A DNA stretch of 9,992 nucleotides from Bacillota bacterium. Lineage in GTDB: Bacteria > Bacillota > Sulfobacillia > RBS10-35 > JAJYVN01. The translations under genes were made by a program, and so were the position numbers. The stretch is from NCBI GenBank assembly GCA_021791995.1, contig JAJYVN010000094.1, forward strand, positions 1 through 9,992, read 5' to 3'. Below are positions 1-6,123 of this stretch, one piece after another. Numbering within the stretch: the stretch's first letter is position 1; each line of letters opens with the position of its first letter. The notes below the pieces were generated by a model. That model was not told the DNA's origin. It searched no databases and saw only the letters and a program-made list of their open reading frames with translations.

Positions 1-19
1 CCATCTCCATGCGAACGCG

Positions 20-53
20 GTAAGGGAGGGGATGGATACATCCCCTCCCTTAC
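20..53 (-). terminator. Strong hairpin, probable terminator of the CDGSH gene
   Basis: A perfect 15-bp inverted repeat (20-34 pairing with 39-53) closes on a GATA tetraloop. It begins nine bases past the stop codon of the minus-strand CDGSH gene, which is where an intrinsic terminator would sit. No run of T follows on the minus strand and none follows on the plus strand, so it is not a textbook rho-independent terminator. It could serve transcription from either side or protect the 3' end of the mRNA. Confidence 0.55.
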
Positions 54-61
54 TCGAGAGC

Positions 62-274
62 TCATTTCGTCGCAGCCGGGTTTACACCGCTTGCCTGAAA
101 ACCGATCTTCCGGTGGGTTCCGTCACAAAACGGCTTTTTGCTTGATCCCCCGCAACGGCACAGGGCAAATGGCTCATTGTGCTCAATCTCATGCCCGTCC
201 GCACCAATGAGGCGGACAGGTCCTTCGACCAAGTTGGGCCCATTCTCGAGCGCTGTGATCTTCACCTCACTCAT
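62..274 (-). CDS. CDGSH iron-sulfur domain protein
   Basis: This is a 70-residue protein carrying the CDGSH-type [2Fe-2S] signature C-x-C-x2-S-x3-P-x-C-D-G-T-H. The expected cluster ligands are Cys39, Cys41, Cys50 and His54 (three Cys, one His). Family members bind a redox-active, labile 2Fe-2S cluster and are thought to act in electron or cluster transfer; the partner here is unknown. There is no signal peptide or membrane segment, so it should be cytosolic, unlike the anchored mitoNEET proteins. The open frame extends further upstream, but I chose the ATG at 272-274 because AAAGGAGG lies just before it and homology starts there. It lies 83 bases behind the DUF3243 gene on the same strand and probably shares its transcript. 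The domain call is secure; the cellular role is not. Confidence 0.9.
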   Translation of the reverse strand: MSEVKITALENGPNLVEGPVRLIGADGHEIEHNEPFALCRCGGSSKKPFCDGTHRKIGFQASGVNPAATK

Positions 275-357
275 CGGATCCCTCCTCCTTTCAGCGGCGA
301 AAGTCAGAGAGACTGTACCACCGCACCCGGGTTTGTTCCATCCCCACCAGCGCGCTG

Positions 358-618
358 CTACTGGCCACCGTCCTCTTTGTCGACAAACTTTACCAGCATA
401 TTGACAAGTGAGTTTTGCTCGCGATCGTCGGCAACGTCCCACAGTTCCTTGAGTAGGCGCTGCTCGGGATTGCTTGGGTCCACCTCATGCGACAGGTATT
501 CGCTGAAGTTCTTGGCGGCGTTCAGGATCGTACCCCGAGAAGCACCTACGCTTTGTGCCGCGTTCAGTCGCGTTGCCAACTGGGACTTAAACTTGTCGAA
601 TGAATCTGTGTATGGCAT
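358..618 (-). CDS. DUF3243 family protein
   Basis: This is an 86-residue soluble, charged protein with no membrane segment. It matches DUF3243 (Bacillus YmfJ-like) as I know the family, chiefly through the block VDPSNPEQRLLKELWDVAD at residues 47-64 and the following hydrophobic-acidic helix ending in LVKFVD. Its length is normal for the family, whose function is unknown. The start ATG (616-618) follows a very strong GGAGGAGG ribosome binding site. It is the first gene of a presumed two-gene minus-strand transcript with the CDGSH gene and diverges from the thioredoxin-NHL gene across about 120 bases. I see no convincing leftward promoter in that gap. Confidence 0.85.
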   Translation of the reverse strand: MPYTDSFDKFKSQLATRLNAAQSVGASRGTILNAAKNFSEYLSHEVDPSNPEQRLLKELWDVADDREQNSLVNMLVKFVDKEDGGQ

Positions 619-688
619 GCCGTCTCCTCCTCCATCCGGTGTTCATCCCCCTAAGGTTGCCCTCCGCCAGGCGGGAACATTCCTGGCA

Positions 689-718
689 TTGTGCTGATGA
701 GCCCATTGCGTGTATGGT
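689..718 (+). promoter_or_regulatory. Weak candidate promoter for the thioredoxin-NHL gene
   Basis: TTGTGC (689-694) and TATGGT (713-718) are separated by 18 bases and lie about 20 bases before the start codon, leaving a very short leader. Each box matches the sigma-A consensus only partly. It is placed sensibly in the divergent gap, but the assignment is tentative. Confidence 0.25.
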
Positions 719-737
719 CTGAGCGTGGGAGGAATGC

Positions 738-2174
738 ATGGTGGCGGCACGGTATGCCGGACGGGTCGTGGCCCCGGAATTCCCTGATGGCCTGGACTGG
801 ATTGGCTCTTCCCACCCACTTCGGCTGAGCGAGTTACGCGGTCGCCTTGTGATCCTGGACTTCTGGACCTTTTGCTGCATCAACTGCCAACACGTGTTGC
901 CTCAGTTGCGCCACCTTGAAGAGCTCTATGCCGGGCGCCTGACGGTGATCGGTATCCACTCACCCAAGTTCACTGCAGAACACCAGACGGAGGCCTTGCG
1001 CACCGCGGTCGACCGCCTGTCGGTCGCACATGTGGTGGTCAACGACCGCGATTTCGCCATCTGGCGGCTCTATACCGTTCGGGCCTGGCCCACGCTCGTC
1101 TTCATTGACCCCAACGGGAGGATCGTGGGGCGTCACGAAGGGGAGTTCGATCTCGCCGCCATGCGTGAGACTGTCGAGGCGATGCTGGAAGAGTTCGGAA
1201 TCGGTTCTGCCGACCCGATCTACCCCAGTGTCGACGAAGCAATGGCCGTTGGATCGCATCTTCGATTTCCGGGCAAGGCCATCGGAACAGAGGACGGCTA
1301 CGCCATTAGTGATACAGGCAACCATAGAATCGTCATTGCCTCGTCTGGCGGGCAGGTGCAGACGATTTTCGGGGGCCCGGATGCGGGATTCCGGGACGGC
1401 GAAGCGCGCGAAGCACGCTTTCGAGACCCACAGGGTCTGGCCGTTTCCCGGGACGGCCTTTGGATTGCTGACACCGGCAATCATGCCCTCCGTTTGATCG
1501 ATCCCCAGGGGATGGTCCACACCCTCGCGGGGGACGGTACCCAGGGTGAGCTCTGGAACTCACCATGGGACATCACCTACTGCGATCGTGTGCTGTATGT
1601 CGCGATGGCCGGCAACCACCGGATCGTGGCCTATTCGCCCAACACTCGGATCGCGAAGCCATTTGCCGGAAGCACGCGCGAAGGATTACGCGACGGCCGT
1701 GGAACGGGCGCCGACTTCGCGCAACCGAGTGGACTCTGCCTCGATGGGAACCGGTTGGTCGTTGCGGACAGCGAAAGCAGTTCGATCCGCGCCGTGGACC
1801 TGCGGACCCAGGCGGTGACGACGATCGTCGGGGAGGGGCTCTTCGAGTTCGGGGACCGCGATGGGGTGGGGGAAGCGGTCCGGCTGCAGCACCCCTTAGG
1901 TGTCACCGGATGTCGAGGGCGGGTCTATATCTGTGACGCGTATAACCACCGCATCAAGGAACTGGACACTGAAACCAGAACGGTTCACACGATCGCAGGT
2001 GGTGGGCGTGCCGGCCTGGTGGATGGCTACGGAACCGACGCGCTCTTTTCGGAACCAGGGGGTATTGCGGTGGCCAACGGACGCATTCTGGTCGCAGACA
2101 CCAACAATCACGCGTTGCGCCTCATGGATCTTGATACGCGCGAAGTGGTCCGCCTACCGATCACCGGGCTTTGA
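738..2174 (+). CDS. Thioredoxin-like / NHL-repeat protein (NHLRC2-like)
   Basis: This is a 478-residue two-domain protein. Residues about 10-155 form a TlpA/AhpC-type thioredoxin fold: strand VILDFWTF, then the active-site motif CCINC (Cys46, Cys47, Cys50), and the cis-proline segment RAWPT (Pro118). Residues about 165-475 form a beta-propeller with six NHL-like repeats, recognisable by DTGNHRIV (192), DTGNHALRLID (245), AGNHRIVAYS (291), DSESSSIRAVD (344), DAYNHRIKELD (400) and DTNNHALRLMD (454). This architecture and the CCINC motif are those of animal NHLRC2 and its bacterial relatives. A thiol-disulfide or peroxide-related redox role is inferred; the substrate is unknown. No signal peptide is visible, so it appears cytoplasmic, unlike most TlpA proteins. 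A GGGAGG site lies 5 bases before the ATG; GTG at 741 is an equally well-placed start. Confidence 0.88.
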   Translation: MVAARYAGRVVAPEFPDGLDWIGSSHPLRLSELRGRLVILDFWTFCCINCQHVLPQLRHLEELYAGRLTVIGIHSPKFTAEHQTEALRTAVDRLSVAHVVVNDRDFAIWRLYTVRAWPTLVFIDPNGRIVGRHEGEFDLAAMRETVEAMLEEFGIGSADPIYPSVDEAMAVGSHLRFPGKAIGTEDGYAISDTGNHRIVIASSGGQVQTIFGGPDAGFRDGEAREARFRDPQGLAVSRDGLWIADTGNHALRLIDPQGMVHTLAGDGTQGELWNSPWDITYCDRVLYVAMAGNHRIVAYSPNTRIAKPFAGSTREGLRDGRGTGADFAQPSGLCLDGNRLVVADSESSSIRAVDLRTQAVTTIVGEGLFEFGDRDGVGEAVRLQHPLGVTGCRGRVYICDAYNHRIKELDTETRTVHTIAGGGRAGLVDGYGTDALFSEPGGIAVANGRILVADTNNHALRLMDLDTREVVRLPITGL

Positions 2175-2514
2175 CCAACCCCGAAGGGCCTCCCTGGCTC
2201 AGCGGAGCCCGCCGAGCCGTTTCCCTGCACCATCCGCCGTCGATCCGACTGCCTCTTGGGTCATTTGATCCGGATCGTCTGCCGCCATCGGCGTCTCGTC
2301 CGACTATTGCAAAACCACCGAATGCCCCGCCACGTGCGCTCTAGGACAAGACCACGACCAAGTGCACCGCCGCGAGACACCAAGCGATCCGGCTTGGGCG
2401 ATGCTGCTACTCAGCGTGGCACGTCGTTACGGATCTCCTCGCCAGACGCTCCATACCACGCACTTGGCATTTGCGGATGCTGCGCGATCCACTCCGGGTT
2501 ACGCGGCATCCCTC
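2175..2514. other. Gene-free stretch
   Basis: About 340 bases between the thioredoxin-NHL gene and the promoter of the metal operon. Short open frames exist on both strands, but none has a ribosome binding site or a recognisable product. The left end holds the terminator-like hairpin; otherwise I see nothing. It may be degraded former coding sequence, but I cannot identify any parent gene. Confidence 0.5.
2196..2209 (+). terminator. Candidate terminator after the thioredoxin-NHL gene
   Basis: GGCTC and GAGCC form a 5-bp GC-rich stem around an AGCG tetraloop, 22 bases after the stop codon. An alternative pairing with the downstream CCGC and GAG would make a longer, interrupted stem. Only a short T run (GTTTCC) follows about ten bases later, so the call is tentative. 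Confidence 0.35.
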
Positions 2515-2543
2515 TTGCACCTAAACCAACCTTCGCATATAGT
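2515..2543 (+). promoter_or_regulatory. Sigma-A-like promoter of the metal operon
   Basis: TTGCAC (2515-2520) and TATAGT (2538-2543) are separated by exactly 17 bases. This predicts a start of transcription near 2550, about 44 bases before the regulator's start codon. It is the best housekeeping-type promoter in this gap and would drive the regulator, the Nramp gene and the small membrane protein. A second -10-like CATAAT at 2566-2571 has no matching -35 box. Confidence 0.55.
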
Positions 2544-2546
2544 GGC

Positions 2547-2561
2547 GTCAATAATTTAGAC
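2547..2561. promoter_or_regulatory. Candidate metalloregulator operator
   Basis: The imperfect AT-rich dyad GTCAATAATTTAGAC has GTC/GAC arms and partial symmetry inside. It sits exactly over the predicted transcription start of the operon, where DtxR/MntR proteins usually bind to repress. It does not closely match the MntR or DtxR boxes I know, so autoregulation through this site is inference. Confidence 0.3.
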
Positions 2562-2593
2562 GTGACATAATGTTGAGGAGGGATCAGACAAAC

Positions 2594-3325
2594 ATGTCGC
2601 AATTTTCCCACTTAGCGGCAGAGGACTACCTGGCGGATATCTACCGACTGGAGGATGAAGGCGTCACCGCCACAACCAGCGCGGTCGCCGAACGCCGCAG
2701 CGTAACGCCCGCCTCAACCACCGCAATGTTCAAACGCTTGGCACGCGACGGCCTCGTGATGTACCGAGAGTACGAGGGAGTCGTCTTAACCGAGGAGGGC
2801 CAACGCCTGGCACTCGGCGTATTGCGGCGGCATCGCCTTGTGGAGCGATTTTTGACCGATGTGCTGCGACTGCCGTGGGATCAGGTCGACGGAATCGCTG
2901 ACCAAATGGAGCACGCCATGCCCGACATTGTGGTGGACGCACTCGAATCCCTCCTGGGTAATCCATTCACCTGCCCGCACGGTTATCCCATCCCGGATCG
3001 AGAAGGGAACGTCGTGGAAATCCCAGCCTTGCAGACGGTCGCGGACCTGCAACCAGGTAATAAGGCCGTTGTGGTGCGAGTGGATGAACGGGTACCTGGC
3101 CTGCTCGCCTATCTGGATGGCTTGGGAGTGGTCCCAGGTGCGTCGGTCCAGGTCGGCAACGTGCAGCCGCTCGACGGCACAGTTTCACTCTTCATCGCGG
3201 GAGCCATGAAGCCGGGCCACGTCGTCGTGGGGCCGCGCATTGCTCGAGCGGTCAGCGTCACGGTGGCGGGATCCCACACAACAGGGGATAACGACGCCAC
3301 ACATGGAACGGGTGGACACGTATGA
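2594..3325 (+). CDS. DtxR/MntR-family metal-dependent transcriptional regulator
   Basis: This is a 243-residue, three-domain DtxR-type repressor: winged helix (about 1-65, recognition helix around TPASTTAMFKRL), metal-binding dimerisation domain (about 66-140, with CPHGYPIP at 127-134), and an SH3/FeoA-like domain (about 148-225). Metal ligands align with DtxR: His80 (H79), Glu84 (E83), Glu106 (E105), His107 (H106). At the selectivity positions there is Asp11 (Met10 in DtxR, Asp8 in MntR) and Asp103 (Cys102 in DtxR, Glu99 in MntR). The acidic pair favours Mn2+ over Fe2+ sensing by analogy with MntR. The C-terminal tail has His228, His237 and His242. I chose ATG 2594, 11 bases after GAGGAGGG, because the in-frame ATG at 2570 lies upstream of that site. 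Its stop overlaps the Nramp start by 4 bases, so it probably controls that transporter. Confidence 0.9.
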   Translation: MSQFSHLAAEDYLADIYRLEDEGVTATTSAVAERRSVTPASTTAMFKRLARDGLVMYREYEGVVLTEEGQRLALGVLRRHRLVERFLTDVLRLPWDQVDGIADQMEHAMPDIVVDALESLLGNPFTCPHGYPIPDREGNVVEIPALQTVADLQPGNKAVVVRVDERVPGLLAYLDGLGVVPGASVQVGNVQPLDGTVSLFIAGAMKPGHVVVGPRIARAVSVTVAGSHTTGDNDATHGTGGHV

Positions 3326-4662
3326 GCGCCCTTAGTCCTGTGGCCGCGGTCACCACGGAGGACCTGCACCGTGCGGCCGATCGGCGCCGTGTCCACTGGC
3401 TTCGGTCACGCAACAGTCGACTGCTGCTGCTGTTGACCCTCATCGGTCCCGGCATCTTGGTCATGCTGGGCGAGAACGATGCACCGAGCATGCTGTCCTA
3501 CGCCGCCACTGGCGCGCAGTTCGGTGCATCCTTCTTCCTCCCGTTTATTGTGCTAACGTTCGCGATGGCATACGTGGTACAGGAAATGACGGTTCGGCTC
3601 GGGACAGTGACCCACCGTGGGCATGCCGAATTGATCTTTGACCGCTTCGGCCCGTTTTGGGGCTGGTTCGCCGTGGGCGACCTCACACTCGGCAACTTCC
3701 TTACGCTGGTCACCGAATTCATCGGCGTGCGCGCTGGGCTCGGGTTCTTTGGAGTTCCACCCGTAGTGTCCGTGGCACTGGCGCTGGTGGTTGTCATCCT
3801 CTTCTCGGTAACCAGCCGCTACTGGACGTGGGAGCGGCTGACCCTCGGGTTCGCCATCTTTAACCTGATCTTTATTCCAGTAGCGCTCCTTGCGCATGCC
3901 GACTGGAGCGCCGTAGGGCATGCCTTTCTGAGCTGGGGCCCGCTTCCGGGCGGATTCACCGCCAACACGCTGCTGATCCTGGTCGCGGACATCGGGGCAA
4001 CGGTTACGCCCTGGATGCTCTTCTTCCAGCAAAGCGCCGTATCGGATAAGGGTATGACGGCCGCCGATATCAAGCATGGCCGATTTGACACAGCGATTGG
4101 TGCGCTGTTGGCCGCGCTTGCGGGCTGCGCCGCAGTCATTGCAACGATCCCTCTCTTTGTCCACCACATCAGCGCCGCCAAACTCCAGGCGGCACAATTC
4201 GCCCAGGCTCTGGAACCATATATTGGGCACTTTGCCGCAGCACTGTTCGCTCTCGGGATTTTTGAGGCGGGCATGGTCGCGATTATCACGATTTCCAGTT
4301 CATCCGCTTACGCCTTTGGCGAGGTGACCCGGACGGCGCACAGTCTGAATCGGCCGGTGCGTGAAGGGTGGCCGTTCTACGTTGTCCTGGCCCTGATCGC
4401 GGTAGTCGCTGGCACACTCGTCCTGATCCCGGGTGCGCCCCTGGAGTATATTGTCCTGATTGTCAACGTCGTCGCCGTGTTAGCGATGCCGCCAGCACTA
4501 ATCTTCCTATACCTGTTGTGCCGCGATCCCGAGGTTGTCGGCGACGAGACCACATCACCACTGCAAAACGTATTGATCAGTGCCGTGGTCGTGTTCCTGA
4601 CCGGCTCGGGCTTGTTGTTTGCTGTGACCATCCTGTTTCCGCACCTGTTGCCGACATCGTGA
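3322..4662 (+). CDS. Nramp-family divalent metal transporter, non-canonical metal site
   Basis: This is a 446-residue inner-membrane protein with about 11 hydrophobic helices and the Nramp/LeuT-fold layout. The family is recognised from GPGILVMLGENDAPS in helix 1 (residues 42-56) and VADIGATVTPWM in helix 6 (221-232). Canonical proton-coupled Mn2+/Fe2+ Nramps have DPGN in helix 1 and GATVMPHN in helix 6. Here the Asp is kept (Asp53), but Asn is replaced by Ser56, and the soft-metal-selective Met by Thr229. NRAMP-related Mg2+ transporters also lack that Met, so a harder metal such as Mg2+ is possible. The ATGA overlap (3322-3325) with the regulator suggests translational coupling; GGGTGG lies 6 bases before the start. 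Family membership is firm; the substrate is open, so I do not use the name mntH. Confidence 0.88.
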   Translation: MSALSPVAAVTTEDLHRAADRRRVHWLRSRNSRLLLLLTLIGPGILVMLGENDAPSMLSYAATGAQFGASFFLPFIVLTFAMAYVVQEMTVRLGTVTHRGHAELIFDRFGPFWGWFAVGDLTLGNFLTLVTEFIGVRAGLGFFGVPPVVSVALALVVVILFSVTSRYWTWERLTLGFAIFNLIFIPVALLAHADWSAVGHAFLSWGPLPGGFTANTLLILVADIGATVTPWMLFFQQSAVSDKGMTAADIKHGRFDTAIGALLAALAGCAAVIATIPLFVHHISAAKLQAAQFAQALEPYIGHFAAALFALGIFEAGMVAIITISSSSAYAFGEVTRTAHSLNRPVREGWPFYVVLALIAVVAGTLVLIPGAPLEYIVLIVNVVAVLAMPPALIFLYLLCRDPEVVGDETTSPLQNVLISAVVVFLTGSGLLFAVTILFPHLLPTS

Positions 4663-4678
4663 ACGAAGGGGAAGGCAC

Positions 4679-4909
4679 ATGGGAACGTCCCGTTTGACCT
4701 CGGCAAAAGAGAACAGCCCTGTGGCACAAGATGCGTGGGTGCTCGATGTGCTGGAGCCCGATCAACTCGTCGGTGCCAAGAAAGAGCACTATCCCCGAGC
4801 ACGCCTGGGACCCGGCACACGGATCCTGATGTGGGCGATGCGCGCTTATGTCATCTTCATGCTCGTGGTGGTCGGCTATCAAGTGTGGGTGACGGTTCGC
4901 GCGAGCTAA
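4679..4909 (+). CDS. Small single-span membrane protein of the metal operon
   Basis: This is a 76-residue protein that I do not recognise. Residues 1-47 are hydrophilic, and one strong hydrophobic helix at about 49-72 ends a few residues from the C-terminus. By the positive-inside rule the Lys/Arg-rich stretch just before the helix (KK at 34-35, then R40, R42, R48) suggests a cytoplasmic N-terminus. The ATG follows a purine-rich AAGGGGAAGG site and starts only 16 bases after the Nramp stop, so it should be the third gene of that operon. Its position suggests a small partner or stabiliser of the transporter, but nothing in the sequence proves it. It is probably a real gene given the ribosome binding site, spacing and coherent topology. 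Confidence 0.7.
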   Translation: MGTSRLTSAKENSPVAQDAWVLDVLEPDQLVGAKKEHYPRARLGPGTRILMWAMRAYVIFMLVVVGYQVWVTVRAS

Positions 4910-4914
4910 CCGAA

Positions 4915-5008
4915 TCCATCCGTGCGGTGAACCACTGGGTCTTCCGACCGTTCCACCACTGCGGTCGGTACGAGAGAAGGGCGCGGCCCGATACCGTCAA
5001 CGGATGGA
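4915..5008. terminator. Nested inverted repeats between convergent genes
   Basis: An outer 9-bp repeat (TCCATCCGT at 4915-4923 with ACGGATGGA at 5000-5008) encloses an inner 7-bp repeat (CCGACCG at 4944-4950 with CGGTCGG at 4962-4968). The block fills the gap between the stop of the small membrane protein and the stop of the convergent acetyltransferase gene. That position suggests a bidirectional terminator. There is no T tract on either strand, so the mechanism is uncertain. Confidence 0.4.
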
Positions 5009-5017
5009 ACGCGGCGG

Positions 5018-5776
5018 TCACGTATCGCTCGCATCCCACTCACCTTCCAGCAAGCGATAGGTACTGGGGAGCAGCGGAGACGGCTCCGCCGCAGATACCC
5101 GGCGAATAATGCGCGCCGGAATCCCTACGGCCGTGGCGCCTGCGGGAATGTCGTCCAGCACGACAGCATTCGCGCCAATCTGGACACCATCACCCACCGT
5201 GATGGATCCGAGAAGCACTGCGCCGGCTCCCACCCGGACGAGGTTACCGAGGCGGGGGTGGACGCGGGTACCGGGAGGCTCTGCCTGACCGACGTGCCGT
5301 ACCCCCAGGGTCACCCCCTGCAGGAGCACGCAGTCATTGCCAATCTCGGCAGTGGCGCCAATAACGACTCCGAAGCCGTGCGCAAGTCTGAAGTGTCGGC
5401 CGATGACAGCTTGCGGATGGATGTCAGCCCCAGAACTAATGCGGGCAGGCAGCGACACGGCCAGAGCCAAACTGGGCAGGCCGACGATCCAGAGCCGGTG
5501 GGCAACCCGATAGGAAAACACCGCCCACGCGGCGGGCGTCAAGCACCCCTCGGCCCAGGTGTACCAGGATGGATTACTCGTATAGCGACGCACAACGATA
5601 CGGCAGGAGGGCTGACCATCGATCCGGTCTGGAGCGTATGCCGCACCGGAGGGTGTCAAGCTGCCCTGCTCACTCGGGCGGAGCACATTCCCCCACCACA
5701 TACCGGGATATGCCACAACGGCAACCCGGCGAACCCAGATGAAAGCCCCCGTGGCTTGCTGCCAACGAACGTGCAT
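5018..5776 (-). CDS. Serine O-acetyltransferase-like hexapeptide enzyme
   Basis: This is a left-handed beta-helix acyltransferase of the CysE type. With the start used here it has 252 residues. The helical N-terminal segment (about 70-110, FSYRVAHRLW) leads into GADIHPQAVIG, HGFGVVIGATAEIG, QGVTLG and the last coils, ending IPARIIRR near 219-226. His133 and Asp118 match the catalytic His158/Asp143 of E. coli CysE, and His173 matches His193. Ala132 replaces the serine-contacting Asp157, so the acceptor may not be serine. CysE makes O-acetylserine for cysteine synthesis; here that is only the family default. The start is uncertain: ATG 5774-5776 has GGGAG nearby, but the frame opens to a TTG at 5896, and homology begins well inside. 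It converges on the metal operon and diverges from the MarR operon. Confidence 0.78.
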   Translation of the reverse strand: MHVRWQQATGAFIWVRRVAVVAYPGMWWGNVLRPSEQGSLTPSGAAYAPDRIDGQPSCRIVVRRYTSNPSWYTWAEGCLTPAAWAVFSYRVAHRLWIVGLPSLALAVSLPARISSGADIHPQAVIGRHFRLAHGFGVVIGATAEIGNDCVLLQGVTLGVRHVGQAEPPGTRVHPRLGNLVRVGAGAVLLGSITVGDGVQIGANAVVLDDIPAGATAVGIPARIIRRVSAAEPSPLLPSTYRLLEGEWDASDT

Positions 5777-5940
5777 GACGCTCCCATCCTTTGCATTCAG
5801 AGCTGGCCTTCCACCCAGAACGCTGTAACAACAGAACCTCATGGACGGGCGTACGAGATCGGCGCACGCTATGGAATCGCTGTTGCTAACGTCCAAATGG
5901 GGGTCAGCGAGGGTGGGTGCGGCGCATCGGAAACGGTTTG

Positions 5941-5946
5941 ATTATA
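5941..5946 (-). promoter_or_regulatory. Candidate -10 box for the acetyltransferase gene
   Basis: On the minus strand this reads TATAAT, a perfect -10 hexamer, in an AT-rich gap upstream of the left-facing acetyltransferase gene. No good -35 box lies 16 to 18 bases upstream of it (the best is TGTGCA). If used, the transcript would carry a leader of roughly 160 bases to the ATG at 5776, or about 40 to the TTG at 5896. Confidence 0.35.
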
Positions 5947-6052
5947 CACCGCGCAGACCAAGCTGCACAGTATATTGCTAGCATTAAAAGGATAAGGCTG
6001 CAAAGCTGTCAGTATCTAGCTTACGTAGCCGTCACAAGCAGATTTTCCGCGA

Positions 6053-6081
6053 TTGACGCCTCGCATTATGTGACATACTAT
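6053..6081 (+). promoter_or_regulatory. Candidate promoter of the MarR efflux operon
   Basis: TTGACG (6053-6058) and TACTAT (6076-6081) are 17 bases apart, upstream of the MarR gene in an AT-rich region. A better-matching TATACT at 6079-6084 would need a 20-base spacer. Transcription would start near 6088, about 36 bases before the start codon. Confidence 0.45.
6067..6077. promoter_or_regulatory. Palindrome over the MarR promoter, candidate operator
   Basis: TATGTGACATA is a perfect 5-bp inverted repeat around a single G, lying between and over the -35 and -10 boxes. A second short dyad, GTAC-AAC-GTAC (6089-6099), covers the predicted transcription start. MarR proteins typically repress their own operons by binding such sites. 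Binding here is inference. Confidence 0.4.
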
Positions 6082-6123
6082 ACTATTCGTACAACGTACC
6101 ATATCCTACGGTGGAGGATCGTT

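Noticed and set aside
960..1520. 186-residue minus-strand open frame inside the thioredoxin-NHL gene
   Set aside because: It lies wholly opposite a well-supported gene, with no known domain; a GC-rich shadow frame.
2256..2570. 104-residue plus-strand open frame, and a 65-residue frame at 2362-2559, in the gap before the metal regulator
   Set aside because: No ribosome binding site, no recognisable domain, Arg/Pro/His-rich low-quality composition, and they run through the promoter of the next operon.
3553..4289. Long minus-strand frames opposite the Nramp gene
   Set aside because: Shadows of the transporter's codon bias; compositions are charged and without motifs.
2562..6077. The 8-mer GTGACATA occurs upstream of both the DtxR gene (2562-2569) and the MarR gene (6070-6077)
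   Set aside because: It is symmetric only in the MarR copy and sits differently relative to the two promoters; a shared 8-mer in 10 kb is easily chance.
5897..6123. Possible riboswitch or structured leader in the AT-rich divergent gap
   Set aside because: Only short, scattered pairings are visible and no T-box or known riboswitch core; promoters and operator-like dyads explain the AT-rich composition.
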